The position numbers and the translations under genes are program-made. From Fragum whitleyi (taxonomy: Eukaryota > Mollusca > Bivalvia > Cardiida > Cardiidae): DNA of 64,000 nt. The notes below the pieces were generated by a model that saw nothing but the letters and a program-made list of their open reading frames with translations, made no database searches and was not told the origin of the DNA. This document shows, in pieces, positions 1-11,999 of the stretch. The DNA lies in contig OX411543.1 of the NCBI GenBank assembly GCA_948146395.1, positions 63,872,534 to 63,936,533 of the forward strand. The letters are read 5' to 3'. Positions within the stretch are counted from its first letter, which is position 1. Each line of letters begins with the position of its first letter.

Positions 1-721
1 AAAATTCACCCGATCTCAGAATTGAATATGATTTCACACTTAAAATATGTCTTTGAGGTTGCAACAAGTTACGTAGACTCCTTGTTTCACTCCATTTTTG
101 AAATGCATAGTTGTCAGACGGTTACAATTCTTCAAAAAGACTAAAGTGAATCTTAATGAGTACTACTGTTTTGAAAACCTATTAACATCTGACAGGATTG
201 TTCAAACGTGGTATTAACACTGGTGAACGTAAACGTCCACCAAAAATGTTCTTTGATTCTATAAACCATGATGTTGCACATCGAAAACATCATATCAAAC
301 AAAGGTTGTTGTGTTTCTTTTTGGCGGCAATGGAATTTTTTTTTCTTATGTCCGTGACTTGTTTGCAGAAATACCCAGAAGTCAAAGCAAATAATTTCTA
401 CAGAACCAATTATGCACGATCATAATGCGAGATTTACAATACTTATAGGCTTACAGACATCATTAATCCTGTATGGGTGACGATTAAGCTTGATTTAAAT
501 TTATTCTCGGTCTTATCCGAAGCGTCAATAGTATTAGGCTTGTATGAGTTACATTATACCAGAATTACAGATCAGAAGCAGAATAAGTTTATGCCCCCCT
601 TATGGATTCTTAATGTTTCAATGCACTATTTTCATAGGAATGTCATGTATATCTTAATTGTCTAATGATTTGAGCTTTATGTCTAAATCCCTGAATTATT
701 AGAATGATCACTATTTTATAG
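1..721. other. ALDH intron, nothing recognised
   Basis: AT-rich sequence ending at the TTTTATAG acceptor. The short open frames here show no family features. Confidence 0.6.
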
Positions 722-903
722 TGGACAGGGCGGCCGAAGTAGCTGTAGACGGTGTAATGACGAACATGGGACAGTGTTGTATTGCCGCGTCAAGAACATT
801 CGTGCACGAAGATATTTACGATGAATTTGTTAAGAAGTGTGTTGAAATCGCCAAAAAACGAAAAGTCGGAGATCCATGGGAACTGAATGATAACGGACCA
901 CAG
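722..903 (+). CDS. ALDH1: ALDH exon with catalytic cysteine
   Basis: The exon follows a TTTTATAG acceptor and ends at CAG before GTGAAA. It starts with two bases of a split codon and then reads [19 protein letters not shown] and ends GPQ. The second Cys of QCC, or its neighbour, is the active-site nucleophile by family alignment. This is the first exon of the gene inside the window. Confidence 0.93.
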
Positions 904-3900
904 GTGAAATATATATTGATCAATCCACAATCTTTATCTCAGTACATTAAAACCAAAGAGTTCTGATACTTAATGTGTGATTTCAGACCGCCTTCATGAA
1001 TTCTTGGTGTGGGACCCAACCCAAAGCTCTAGTTTTGAGGTATTGGTCATCGAATACATTTAGTTATATCTTGAAATTGACATTCACCCCAATCAAAACC
1101 ATTTTAGCCCGCTCACCCAGCGCTCCATTCATTTCAAACACTCACTCAAACAATTAAAAAAAACTCTCAAACCGATTGAAAAATATAGAATCAACAACAT
1201 TATTCAAAATAAATTTGGATAGAGAAAAATCGCGATTTCACTGAAATTATTCAAATTGTTAGCGTCTCATGGGTTCTTGAAGAAATAGGAAGCTATGTAT
1301 AGAACTCGTATGCATATTTTATTAAAGGGAGGTAATCAATATCGCTAATTTTGTTCATCCTGAACAAAATTTGCGATATTGGGTTACCTCCCAAAAATTC
1401 ACTCAAAGCTAGCTCCACACACTCATTTAATTTCATTCCAAAATCGTTCACCTTGTCAATTTCACGATGTTGTTAACTGTACTTACACACCATTTTGAAA
1501 ATTTTGATTTCATAGCTTCAAATGCAGTATTCTCACTTACATGACTGATGCTTTTTTAAATAGGTGAAATTCTGGACAGTTCTTACATTTGGAAACGCAA
1601 AGTAAAAGTCGTTCGCTTATTAAATACAGATGGTTGGCAAGAAATGTTTTTACTATTAATTTTTAAATGGATTTTTAATGGGGTTTACACTGTTTTCAAC
1701 AAACCTTCAGTTATATCGCGGTGGCTGGAGCATCTAACAATTGATTCCCCGTATTTCTCACCCCAGTGCTACCATTACTTCCTTACCTAGCCTCCAGCTA
1801 CTATCCGACATAGGTCTACAATTATCAATTCATTGATGGAAGACAGATAATCGAAAAGGACGGAGCCGTCGGGAATCCAACCCGGACCTTTTAAATGATA
1901 GTCCGACGCGCTTCTACTGTGCTATAACGGCGGCTCCAACATTTAAATGGAGAATTTCTTTTTCACTTTAGGTAGACGAAGAACAATTCAACAAGGTGCT
2001 ATCCCTAATCAAAGCTGGAAAAGAGGAAGGGGCCAAGTTAGAATGTGGAGGTGGTCGTGTAGGAGACAAGGGTTACTTTATAGAGCCTACTGTTTTCAGT
2101 GGTGTCAATGACAGCATGAAAATCGCCAAGGAAGAGGTACGCAAATCTTTTAGGTTGAAAAAATGTTCGAGCCAGAGTACGTTTATAGCGTAGTAATCTC
2201 CATGATTCATTTAGTTACATTGTGTAATTGACATTCGCCTCAATCAAAACCATTCTAAATCGCTCACTCAGCGCTCCATTTATTCATTCCAAACACTCAC
2301 TCAAATCCATTCAAAAACGCTCAAACCCATTGAAAATATAGAATCAACAACTTCATTCAAAATGAATTTTGATAGAGAACAATCGAGATCTCACTGACAT
2401 AATTCAATTTGTTAGCGCTTCACAGGTTCTTTAAGAAATAGGAAGATATGTATAAAACTTGTATGCATTTTTGTATTAAGGTAGGTAATCAATATCGCTT
2501 TTTTGTTCATCCAGAACAAAATTTGCGATAAAGGATTACCCCCTATTAAATTCACTCAAAACTCGCTCCTCACACTCCTTCAATTCATCCATAAATCATT
2601 CCAAAATCATTCACCTTGTCAATTTCACGATGTTGTTGACTGTATGTGTAAGCAGGGTGTTTTTGTAACGAGATGGTATTTATATAACTAGAAAGCCATG
2701 AATGGCTTGAGTCGCTCCACAGGCTTGAAATTCTTGTAAAAGCAAATAAATGTTTTGACTAGATTTTTAGATATTTGGGGTTCTACTGATGTTGAAAATG
2801 ATTCCATCAGTTACATTCTTAGAAAATGATTTTCATATGTTCCACTATTTAACATATTGAGGAATGACCTCCGCCCATAAAATACATATTTTTCATCCAA
2901 TCAAAATAATTTTTGGTACACTGATAAAGGGTCACTCAAGGATCATTCCAGTGAAATTTGGTTGATATCCAAAAATCAGATTCTGAGAAAATATTTGCAA
3001 ATTTTCCACTATATAATATATAGAGAAATGACCTCCGCCAATAAAATGCATATTCTTCATCCGATCACAATGATCTTTTGTAGACTGATAGAGGGTCACT
3101 CAAGGATCATTCCAGTAAAATTTGGTTGATATCCATCAGTAACATTCTGAGAAAATGATTTTCAAAGATTCCACTATATAACATATAGAGAAATGACCTC
3201 CGCCCATAAAATGCAAATTTTCTATCCGATCACAATGATTTTTTGTACACTGATAAAAGGTCACTCAAGGATCATTCCAGTGAAATTTGGTTGATATCCA
3301 TCAATTACATTCTGAGAAAATGATTTCCAAAGTTTCCACTATATAACATTTAGAGAATTGACCTCCGCCCATAAAATGCATATTTTCCACCCGATCACAA
3401 TGATTTTTTTGTAGACTGATAAAGGATCACCCAAGGATCATTCATGTAAAATTTAATTGGTATCCATTGATTAGAATCTGTGAAAAGTCACTTTTTACCA
3501 TATTTGGAAATTAGCCACGCCCATTAAATCCATGTTTTTTATTGGATCAAAATTTCTTGAACAACTTTGAAAGAGGGTCACCCAAGGATCATTTCTGTGA
3601 AGTTTGGTTGAAATCCATCCAGTAGTTTCTGAGGAGAAGATTTTTAAAGAAAAGTTTACGACCGGACGCACGCACGCACGGACGGACGGACGGACGGATG
3701 GACGCACGACGGACACAATGCCATGACAATAGCCCCAGTGGCTTTCAGCCAGTGGAGCTAAAAACATGTTTTTAGAAAAAGGTGTTTTGTTTTGAAATAT
3801 GAAGTGAAACTTCTTCATTATATGATCGTGTCACTTCTCTTATTTGAATGTCGATCTTTTGATTCTTATAAAAAAATGGTGCCTCGATATAGCGGTATTA

Positions 3901-6900
3901 TGAAATACATTGTACTGCAATTTCATACAAAATACCACGGTATTATTTGCGGTATGCTAGCAGTATCTCGAGGAGAAGATGTAAGAACGAGTACTAGGTC
4001 TCGATATGAAATGAATTCCCACGAAAAAAAGTAAAAATAAAAATTATTTCAACTTCAGTTACCTTCTCTTAAAGGGTCAGTGCAACCTTGTGAAAGTGCC
4101 TATAGATTTATAGGCACTTACAATAGATTGCGCAAACCTACCAGTCTGTATTGTGCGCGATGATTCTTAGTCCAATCTTTATCATATTAATGTTCGCCAT
4201 ATTGTATTTTATGTATGTTTTTGACCTCATGGGTCTTATGACCTTCTGGTTGTGATTTGAAATACAACGTGCTATTTTCTCGATGACACAAAAGTCCTGT
4301 ATCAAGAATATTCTTTTCGCTTTTGGCGTATACATGAACTTGTTTTCTTTTAACAGATTTTTGGCCCTGTTCAAAGTATTTTCAAATTCAAAAACATGGA
4401 CGAAGCATTGGAAAGAGGAAACAACACATCGTATGGTTTGGCGGCAGCGATCTTTTCCAACAATATTAACACAATAATGGAATTTACCCAGGGAATCCTT
4501 GCTGGCTCTGTCTGGTATGTGATATATTTATTTATAATATGACCTACGTCGCCGGAGTGAAATATTCCCGTTGAATATTTTTGATATTACACGGGTGTTA
4601 TTAACCTAGAGGAATAACTGTGCGAATGAGCTCAGAGCGAATAGCAACGCTATTTTGTTACCGCGAAAATGACGTCATAATCTAAGTTTTGTGACGTCAT
4701 TTTTAAACGGCGTTGTAAGTTACGCGGAAAATTGAAACGAATTTCAAGAATTATGACGATTTTTCGCTAAAATTTGGGTCATACAGTCAAAACTGTGCGA
4801 GCGGTCACCTGAGAATAGCGGTCAAACTGCCGTATGCAGCCAGCTCAGGTCCGCCCGCGCATATTTACTCTTTAAAGTTACTGTGAATAGCGGCAATCTG
4901 TCGTATGTGGTCGGCGGTCACCCTTAATTGTCTGCATTGCACTCATTGTATATCCCCTTAAGCGGTCACGCGAGTCATCAAATTATGACAGGTGACTCGC
5001 TGATTAACGAAAAATCGATAACGCGTTTGGATTATCGTATGCATTTACCGTGACGCTTACCTAATCAACAAGTCTACTAATTTGTGTTGACTGAGCGACC
5101 CGCATATTAGTTGATTTATAACGATAGCAGATTATTAATATTCCGATTAGTAAGCCTATTAAACATTGCTGTTTGTCCGAACTATAGAAAGGCTTTTTTG
5201 ACGGATTGATCTCGGAGGGGATTTCCCTTCGTCGGCTCCGGAAGTATTTTTTTTTTTTTTTTGTCAGAAAAAAACGTTTTGTTTTTCCTCTTCTTTGCAT
5301 CAAAAATCGTGTCCTCTTGGAAAATTTAATGATACACAGATGAAAAAATAAATAACAGATTGATAAAATTGCCGTATTTTTGTTTAGTATCGGTTGATTC
5401 CGTGGAATAATCGCCGCTTGTCGAAAATGTATGGGGATTTTCCAAATGACGTCAACTAACGTCGTCAAGCATACCGGAAAACTCGACTTTGTTTACAACC
5501 CGCGCACGTGAAACAAATTGCCGCCAAATCCACAGGAACCCGCTTCTCGCTTCTATGAAAACTATGAACACTAAAAACGTCGTATCTCCAGCGCATTTAT
5601 ATATCGTGGAATGCACACAAAATTATCACTTTTTCTTATGAATAATAATATATCTTAAGTAATCAGGAATATTATCGGTGTCAAAATCTTAAACATCATC
5701 TTTCTTACACGAAGTCTATTAAATTCTTTTCTGGTTCCTGTGACAATACATACGCTGTTTACATTCCCCAGGTGAGAACATATTGATCGTGAATGACCCA
5801 AATATCGTAAATACCGCCATTCAAGAAATATTTTAATTATTTTGGTCTCCTATCGCCGATTTTGAATGGAATCTTTTTGACACGAATACTAAATTTTCGG
5901 TGTGCCATCCGATGGAGTTATGATATTAGCCAAAAGTTGTTCGTCTCGGCCGGGGGGGGGGGGGGGGGACGCTTATTTTCCGTTAAGCGGCCAACTCCCG
6001 TATGCGGTCGATTTTGTCATGTCCCGTGGGTGGCCGCTATTGACAGTTTTGACTGTATTATAAACAGAATATAAAATTTGTGCTCATAAAATACAGAGTT
6101 TATTAAACTCGTCATCTAAAACAGATAAAAACTCGGCGCAGCCTCGTTTTTATCTGTTTATAGATGACTCGTTTAATAAATCCAGTATTCAATGACCACT
6201 CATTCAATATCCTCTATTTAAAACTCGCGCTTAAAGGGAACATCTTATCAGTTTCCATGCGTATTATATTTACGGTTGAAATTCTTTGAATTTGTATTAG
6301 CATAATATTGTTTCTTGTGTTAAAGCGATGTAAGCCTGAATTTACAAAGTGACGTCATTTAAACAGGTTATCCCGGATAAGAGATACATTATATATACCG
6401 AACAAAATGAAAACTTGACATCTAAAATCTCCGTCAAAATTGTTCTTGTGCTTTTGGTGATTTAAAGCAATTGACCACCTTGGGATAAGTTGGGACCTAA
6501 AACAATTTTTACTTGTAATTTTTTTAGCAAATAACTTCAAGTCGAGCTACCCTCAAGATCGTTTCAACAAAATTCCCCTAAGAGTTAAAATGAAGAAGAA
6601 AAACAACATGTTATTGCTGTACAAGGACGTCGTTGTTTTCCGTTTTCGAGGTAACACGTAGACGTAAAACACATAGTCGTCAAGGTTAACAGAATTCACA
6701 AAGTCAAATTGATTCAATTAGAAATCATAATTTTTATATGTTCGACAGAGGGGTAAAATGAATCAAAATTCAAAGTTTTTTTACTTTTACTGGGTATATT
6801 TGTAATGAGCCATAAATTTGATTACATTTTGTATTTTTGACAGAGGGGAAAAATATGAAATTCAAAATTTAAAGTTTTTTACTTCTACTTGGTATATTTG

Positions 6901-9796
6901 TAATGAGCCATAAATTTGATTGCACCTGGGCTTCTGCTACGTTCAACTCTCCATAGTTTGAACATTACTTTTTGATAGTGGACTGGTAATGTTAATCACA
7001 TTGTGAAATTGACCATCATCTCGATCAAAATTATTCAAAATCAATCGCTCAGCGATCCTTCATTTATTACAAACGCTCACCTCAATCACTCAAAAACGCT
7101 CCGACATTGTTCAAATTCGCTTCGAGATCGTTCGAAACGATAAATATATCAAACATGTCTATCTAATATTATACGATTGTATCGACTTATATGGTCTTTA
7201 AAGCGTCTGCTTTCGCCGTAAAGACACACAAAGGGAATCGTGTATATTTTTTAAACTGTAGGTAATTAAACATCGCTAATTTCTCCCAGTAGGACGAAAT
7301 AAGAGATTATGTATTACCCCATGTATGTTCGACAAATGAGTATCTTCAGATGAGAATCATTCTAAACTCGATGCTGCACACCCATTCCATTAAATTCTAA
7401 ATCATTCATATTTTCAATTTCACAATGTTATTTACTGTAAGTATTTTAAATGAACAAAACACTGTTTCTTCATTAGCCATTTCAATGACAATTCAGAACT
7501 ATGAACATAGATTCATAATTCATTTCAGGGTTAACTGTTACGAGGTTGTAAATGCCAACGCGCCTTTTGGAGGCTTTAAAATGTCTGGAGTTGGTCGAGA
7601 ACTGTAAGTGCCACAAGCCCATCTGTTCAGAGCCCAGGTTATAAAATTCAACTCAAAGATTTCACAAATTTTAACTTGCAATAAAAGCCGTAATTATATT
7701 GTATTACTGATATAAATGACATAAAAGATAATATTATTATGTTGTGATAAGGAACAACTTGTTAATATTATCATTAATTTTAATACATTATTTCGAATTC
7801 CAATTCCGAAAAAAAATATGATTAACATTTTTATAATCTCGGGTCCAGAATGACAAAATTTAAATATTGGTGCTCCTCTTTGCACGCTAACTTATATAAT
7901 AAACTTATTTAAAGATGATCCCAAATAAAAAAGAAACAAACTTATAATGTTGAAATGTATTTCCTCTTTTAAATTTTCTCGCCTTAGTTTTTGCCTATTG
8001 AATGAATTAAATCATTCAATAAAACAGAAAAGGCTTACCATTCAAATGATTCATTAATAAAGGAAAGCACCGTCATGTCACACCTTTAATTTGATAATAA
8101 TTTTTGATGTTCAGCGAATCTTCAAAGCTGTAGTCGTGGTCGTTTCGTTTCAACTACGATTTACTTGTAATTTTTCCTATGATAGAATTGTGAGAAAATT
8201 TGTTCATCATGTGTATACTTTCTTCCTCCTATACAGAAAGGGAGAATGATCATTGTAGATTCAGAAAATCAGCATAGTTTGAAAAGTTTCGACCCTTTTC
8301 AGCTTGCGCTATCGGCGAAGTCTGATTAAGATCGACACTTAATGCACAACCCAGATGTCGGTTTTGCACAAGGGGCTCATAATTTCGCTAAAGAAGACGT
8401 GACAATTGCTTTTTAGCTCACCGGAGCACGAAATGCTCAAGGTGAGCTTTTGTGATCATACAATGTCCGTCGTCCGTCGTGCGTTGTGCGTCGTCTGTCA
8501 TCAACAATTTCTTTAAACATCTTCTCCTCCTTAATCAGTGGACCAATCTTGTTAAAACTTGGCAGGGATGTTCTTTGGGTCAAGCTCTACCAAAGTTGTT
8601 AAAATAAATGAAATCCACCCTTAACATTCCCTTTACCCTTAACAAAAAGAGTGAAAATAGGAAAATCTTCAAAAATCTTCTTCTCTGAAACCAGAAGGCA
8701 GACAGCTTTCGTATTTGGTATGTAGCATCATCTAGTGGGCCCCTACAAAGTCTGATTATATCAAGACCCTGGGGTAATATTTGGGCTCCACCCGGGTGCA
8801 CCCCTTTTAGCCCATCTGAGCACGATGACTGAAAATAGGAAAATCTTCAAAAATCTTCTTTTTTGAACCCAGAGGGCAGACAGTTTATATTTAGTATGTA
8901 GCATAATCTAACGGGCCTCTACCAAGTTTGTTTATATCAAGACCCTGGGGTCACATTTGGGCTCCTCGCGGGCGCATCCCTTTTTACATAGAATCAAAGA
9001 GCGAAAGGGCAAATCCGTCTTGCTCTTGGCTGAAAAGATTCCATGGTATTGATCTTATGTGGAAACTATCTCCTCTTTTGCATCTGCCCCTTTTATTAAT
9101 GTGATGTCCCAGGGGTCAAAGAGGCTCAGGTGAGCGATCTAGGACCATCACGTCCTCTTGTTTATTTAAATTACTTTTTCAATTTTTCAGAGGAGAGTAC
9201 GGTTTACATCAATACACAGAAGTAAAAAATGTGAGTTTGAAATTTGAAAAAAAAAGGTGGATGATTTTTTTCTTCATAATTTAGATTCATTAAATGTCGC
9301 CAATTTTGTTTAATGAAATATTAAAAAAAGTTCTATTTATATCTTCTACAACTAATAAGATGCTTAAAATTAAAAATATGTTAGTGAAATCGTGATCTTT
9401 TTTCTAGCTATATTTTTTTTGGAAGAAATTGGTGATCTTATGTTTAGGATATTTTTCGTCGGATTCTTCAACGTGAAGTGTACATTTTTGTACACATTTG
9501 TACCCTTAGGCGGCAACCTAAATGTAGATGCTTGCGGAATTGAAATATCTGCTTAGAGATCACGCTTTTTTCCCACACGAGACACCTTCATATAGATTTG
9601 AAGACTCATTAATTAAAACACTTGTGTGCTTACCAACTCAATTCAGCTCATACCCAATACTTTAGTTGCCCGATGAACTTGCTAGGAATTCATTTAGTAT
9701 ATCTTAACTTTCACTTTCAACAAAAACTATTCGTAATCCATTTTCATACATATTTTCTTGTAGGTTGTGGTCAAAATTCCAATGAAAAACTCATAA
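722..9796 (+). CDS. ALDH1: Aldehyde dehydrogenase (ALDH1/ALDH2-like), C-terminal half, six exons
   Basis: NAD-dependent oxidation of aldehydes (retinal or aliphatic, depending on subfamily) to acids; ALDH1 is cytosolic, ALDH2 mitochondrial. Joining 722-903, 1972-2136, 4357-4514, 7529-7603, 9191-9230 and 9764-9796 gives 216 residues plus a stop with all phases consistent and GT/AG borders throughout. Visible family marks in order: the GQCC block with the catalytic cysteine, [34 protein letters not shown] (conserved Glu and Phe of the cofactor region), [31 protein letters not shown] and a short KNS C-terminus. The length from the active site to the end equals that of vertebrate ALDH1[10 protein letters not shown] is ALDH1A-like while GPQVDEEQF is nearer ALDH2, so the subfamily is not settled. 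Upstream exons (NAD-fold half) lie outside the window. The introns hold repeats only. Confidence 0.95.
1056..1480 (+). mobile_element. Family 1 MITE
   Basis: Orientation is defined here as starting CAGTTAGTTACATCGTG and ending TTGTTAACTG. This copy has a decayed left end, the CTCAATCAAAACC-type subterminal block, a central palindrome at 1327-1392 (GGGAGGTAAT...TTACCTCCC around GTTCATCCTGAAC) and a good right end GATGTTGTTAACTGT. Confidence 0.85.
1678..1937 (-). mobile_element. tRNA-derived SINE, reverse orientation
   Basis: Read on the minus strand: GGAGCCGCCGTTATAGCAC tRNA-like head with a degenerate B box, then the CAATGAATTGATAATTG and TAGCTGGAGGCTAGG body, and the GCTCCAGCCACCGCGATATAA tail with a TTGAAAACAGTGTAAACCCC end. 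It is the same family as 37204-37480. Confidence 0.75.
1972..2136 (+). CDS. ALDH1: ALDH exon
   Basis: The acceptor is CACTTTAG and the donor is GAG/GTACGC, phase 0 on both sides, 55 codons. It reads VDEEQFNKV through [11 protein letters not shown] and [10 protein letters not shown] to AKEE. The acceptor sits only 34 bp after a reverse-oriented SINE (1678-1937). Confidence 0.93.
2208..2643 (+). mobile_element. Family 1 MITE
   Basis: Full length. The left end has lost its first bases (ATTTAGTTACAT), the central palindrome is near 2480-2550, and the right end is GATGTTGTTGACTG before TA. It lies in the ALDH intron 15 bp after the pseudo-coding run-on of exon 1972-2136. Confidence 0.85.
2790..3770 (+). 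mobile_element. Tandem-repeat element A (Helentron-associated type?)
   Basis: Five units of about 165 bp (GACCTCCGCC anchors at 2866, 3030, 3195 and 3360, and a diverged unit near 3525) are followed by GAGGAGAAGAT, a GGAC microsatellite (3662-3716) and an imperfect hairpin CCAGTGGCT-TTC-AGCCAGTGG with GAGCTAAAA. No coding capacity is seen. The layout (tandem units, then terminal hairpin) resembles Helentron-associated elements; the class is inferred. Confidence 0.65.
4357..4514 (+). CDS. ALDH1: ALDH exon
   Basis: The acceptor is TTTTAACAG and the donor is TCTG/GTATGT. It begins [11 protein letters not shown], completing the conserved KEEIFGPV motif, and continues through [10 protein letters not shown] to AGSV plus two bases of the Trp codon that the next exon completes. 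Confidence 0.93.
4529..6220 (+). mobile_element. Family 2 repeat (paired CRE), split by insertion
   Basis: Halves 4529-4783 and 6056-6220 together match the whole copy at 43589-44010. The left half has TGACGTCA at 4670-4677 and 4692-4699; the right half has the hairpin built on ACAGATAAAAACTCG / CTCGTTTTTATCTGTT. The element between them (4784-6055) is a later insertion. Confidence 0.82.
4784..6055. mobile_element. Pogo/mariner-like element nested in Family 2
   Basis: The inverted ends are CAGTCAAAACTGTGCGAGCG and (reversed) CAGTCAAAACTGTCAATAGC, flanked by TA on both sides. The interior repeats a GCGGTCAC/GTATGCGGTC theme near each end. It is 1.27 kb with a poly-G run (5950-5969) and no recognisable transposase, so it is non-autonomous. 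The CAGT start, GGTCAC-rich ends and TA duplication fit Tc1/mariner-pogo elements. Confidence 0.75.
6741..6924 (+). repeat. Two-unit tandem duplication, 96-bp period
   Basis: GACAGAGGGG and GTATATTTGTAATGAGCC recur at a 96-bp step, with a few differences between the units. It lies in an ALDH intron. Confidence 0.7.
6982..7438 (+). mobile_element. Family 1 MITE, diverged
   Basis: Both ends are recognisable (TTAATCACATTGTGAAATTG and CAATTTCACAATGTTATTTA). The palindrome is decayed (GTAATTAAACATCGC...GTATTACCCC). It is one of the older copies by eye. Confidence 0.75.
7529..7603 (+). CDS. ALDH1: ALDH exon
   Basis: The acceptor is CATTTCAG and the donor is CT/GTAAGT. The 75-bp exon reads (W)[20 protein letters not shown] to GREL, split in the final Leu codon. 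The preceding intron ends only about 90 bp after a Family 1 transposon (6982-7438). Confidence 0.93.
8415..9165 (-). mobile_element. Tandem-repeat element B
   Basis: On the minus strand it starts with AACAAGAGGACGTGATGG and ends with a GAGCA/TGCTC hairpin and GGTGAGCTAAAA (8415-8450). Two units of about 178 bp (anchors GAAAATAGGAAAATCTTC at 8651 and 8829). A GACGGACGACGGAC-like run lies next to the hairpin. It sits in the last-but-one ALDH intron. Confidence 0.7.
9191..9230 (+). CDS. ALDH1: ALDH micro-exon
   Basis: This 40-bp exon after AATTTTTCAG completes Leu and reads [13 protein letters not shown], ending at AAT/GTGAGT. It matches the GEYGL...YTEVK block that lies just before the C-terminus in ALDH1/2. 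Confidence 0.9.
9764..9796 (+). CDS. ALDH1: ALDH terminal coding exon
   Basis: The acceptor is TTTCTTGTAG. The exon reads [10 protein letters not shown] and TAA, matching the usual (V)VK(I/V)xxKNS end of ALDH1/2 enzymes. Confidence 0.9.
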   Translation, partial: VVVKIPMKNS

Positions 9797-10060
9797 AGAG
9801 GTTGTCAAAGAACTGACGATTCAATCCATGTTTTATACTTAAACGAGATTCTTCGAAGCTGACCAAAGTGTAACCAACGAATATTATATGTGCACTAACA
9901 TTTGGAAAAGTACAGTGGGATGTTACAAAAACTCGCAAATTGGGATCCAGACTTTGAAGATATACTTACTACCAAGCGATGGTGTGCATATTATATTTGT
10001 TTTTGAAACTATATTTCGACTTTTTGATACGTCAAAATAAAAAGAATCGTTAATTTAGAA
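9797..10060 (+). promoter_or_regulatory. ALDH1: ALDH 3' UTR with poly(A) signal
   Basis: An AATAAA hexamer lies at 10036-10041, about 240 bp after the stop codon. The cleavage position near 10055-10060 is an estimate. No other AATAAA lies nearer the stop on this strand. Confidence 0.6.
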
Positions 10061-10361
10061 GCTTTTAATATCTATTTCTAACCACAACATCGTAAAGTGT
10101 AGAATATTTGTGATTCTGAGCAAAAGAAGGATTATTCTACGATTAGGGAAAGGTAAAGATCCTGATAAGGCTCATCGTGGTTGATTTCTGTTAATGTGAT
10201 TAGTAATCTATTTTCGCGCAACAATCGCGAAATTAAAAACATCGATTTATTCGCCAATTTCTGTGGCAACCTTGGAATACCAAGGCTGAATATATTATAA
10301 ATATATTCTTATCCCTATATTTTTGGATACTTATTTGATTCTGCCTTTAAATGATTTGATA

Positions 10362-10802
10362 CAGTTAGTAACATCGTGAAATTGACATTCATCTCAATCA
10401 AAACCATTTTGAATCGCTCAATCAACGCTCCATTCATTCATTTATTCAAAACACTCACCAAAACCATTGAAAAACGCTCCAAACTCACTGAAAAAGATAG
10501 AACCAACATCGTCATTCAAAATAGATAAAGCTAGAAAAAATCGCGATTGCACTTTCAAAATTCAAATTGTAAGCGTCTGATAGGTTCTTGAAGAGATAGG
10601 AAAATATTTACAAAACTTGAATGCACATTTTATTAAAGGGAGGTAATCAATGTCGCAAATTTTGTTCATACTGAACAAAATTTGTGATGTTAGATCACCT
10701 CCCGTTAAAATCACTCAAAGCCCGCTCCACACACTCATTCGATTTCACTCCAAAATCACTCGAAAATCATTTAGCGAGTCAATTTCATGATGTAGTTAAC
10801 CG
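10362..10802 (+). mobile_element. Family 1 MITE
   Basis: A TA before CAGTTAGTAACATCGTG and GTAGTTAACCG before TA show the TA target duplication. The central palindrome is at about 10636-10702. Confidence 0.88.
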
Positions 10803-11338
10803 TAACCAATTTCTGATAGTTCTCCTTTTCATCTGAACCATTATAACTTGTGTCTTGTCATGGTCCTCTCTCCGTTCGTCGGTATGTCTATCGAATGTGT
10901 TTGTCCGTCCTTTAGTCCATAACTTCTAATAAGATCATCTTCTCAGAGTTTTGTAATGAAACAAATAAGCCCATCAATTTGAAACTCTGCAGGGATAATC
11001 ACGGGGTCAAGTTAACCAACGTTGTTCCAAACCTTAATTCCGCCATTTTCTCTGGTTGCCGTACTAGTATACAAGTATTACATTTGAACTAACAGAGAAA
11101 AGAGAAATAGTGTTAACACATTGTTTTCCCTTTTTATACGATTTTGTGTGTGTGACGCAAGTTGTATCCGCTCAGTCTGATCAGAGTCCATACTACGCTC
11201 CCAATACATGGCTATGGGCCTATAGACTATGTTTATAATCCTGAAATGATTCAATGAACTTTACGAATGTGAAGGCTTTCCAATGTCTATCTAACTCGAA
11301 CACAAAAGACAATCCTGTCAAATATCGCGTTAATACAA

Positions 11339-11957
11339 CAGTTAATCTCATCGTGAAATTTAAATGTTGATTGAATTTGGATTACTTTTGGAATCGTAGC
11401 CTACTGAACGAGTTAGTGGAGCAGGTTTTAAATGCAATTGAAGCAAAGGACAATAAAGTATTGCTAATTTCTTTATTACCTCCCTTTAAAATATTTGTAA
11501 GTATTTTTTTATGTTAAAGAGTTGTGTATTTTCAAAAAGACGCTTCCATACATATATGAGCCTGTTACATTTTCAACAATTTCAAATATGCGCAAAGCAA
11601 GACTCTGACAAGCATCCGCACAGTCTGGCCAGTCTTCACTGTGTGCTTAGTAGATGGATAAGGACTGAAAACATGTGTAGTCAGGTTACTTTAAAATTAC
11701 AGTATGTTGTTGTCTATGCTGCTCAATGTTTACGACTCACGATTATTTCCAATTGTTGGAAATGTCACGCACAGGCTCATATTTGTTCTATTTGAATGAG
11801 TTTGTAAAGCACCGTGAACGATTCTGTGAAATTTTCGAATGGTTTATGAGCGTTTCTGAATAGTTTTAGTAAGTGTCTGGTATAAATGAATGTATCGTTC
11901 AGTGAGCGATTGAACATGGTTTCGAATGGGATGAGTTTCTACTCCACGATGATGTGG
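11339..11957 (-). mobile_element. Family 1 MITE, decayed and interrupted
   Basis: The left part (CAGTTAATCTCATCGTG...TTACCTCCCTTTAAA) and right part (GAATGGTTTATGAGCG...CACGATGATGTGG) are old Family 1 sequence. They are separated by a different terminal-inverted-repeat element at 11554-11782. Confidence 0.6.
11554..11782. mobile_element. Family 5 MITE (ATATGAGCCTG ends), nested
   Basis: The inverted ends are ATATGAGCCTGTTACATTTT and AATGTCACGCACAGGCTCATAT. It is inserted inside an old Family 1 copy. A second copy is at 57171-57412 and a scrap of one end lies at about 36135-36165. Confidence 0.7.
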
Positions 11958-11999
11958 AATAAAGGGGCCTTCAAATTGCTGATGGTTTTATGGCAAGGA

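Noticed and set aside
2966..3460. CRISPR-like regular repeats
   Set aside because: Units are 165 bp, adjacent and nearly identical along their whole length, so they are a tandem repeat without spacers.
3495..3818. 107-codon minus-strand open frame with a Val-Arg-Pro-Ser repeat
   Set aside because: It is the translated GGAC microsatellite and tandem units of element A, not a gene.
5061..5468. 135-codon minus-strand open frame inside the 4784-6055 element
   Set aside because: Low-complexity Lys/Arg/Phe-rich product from a poly(T) region, with no transposase motif. Treated as chance.
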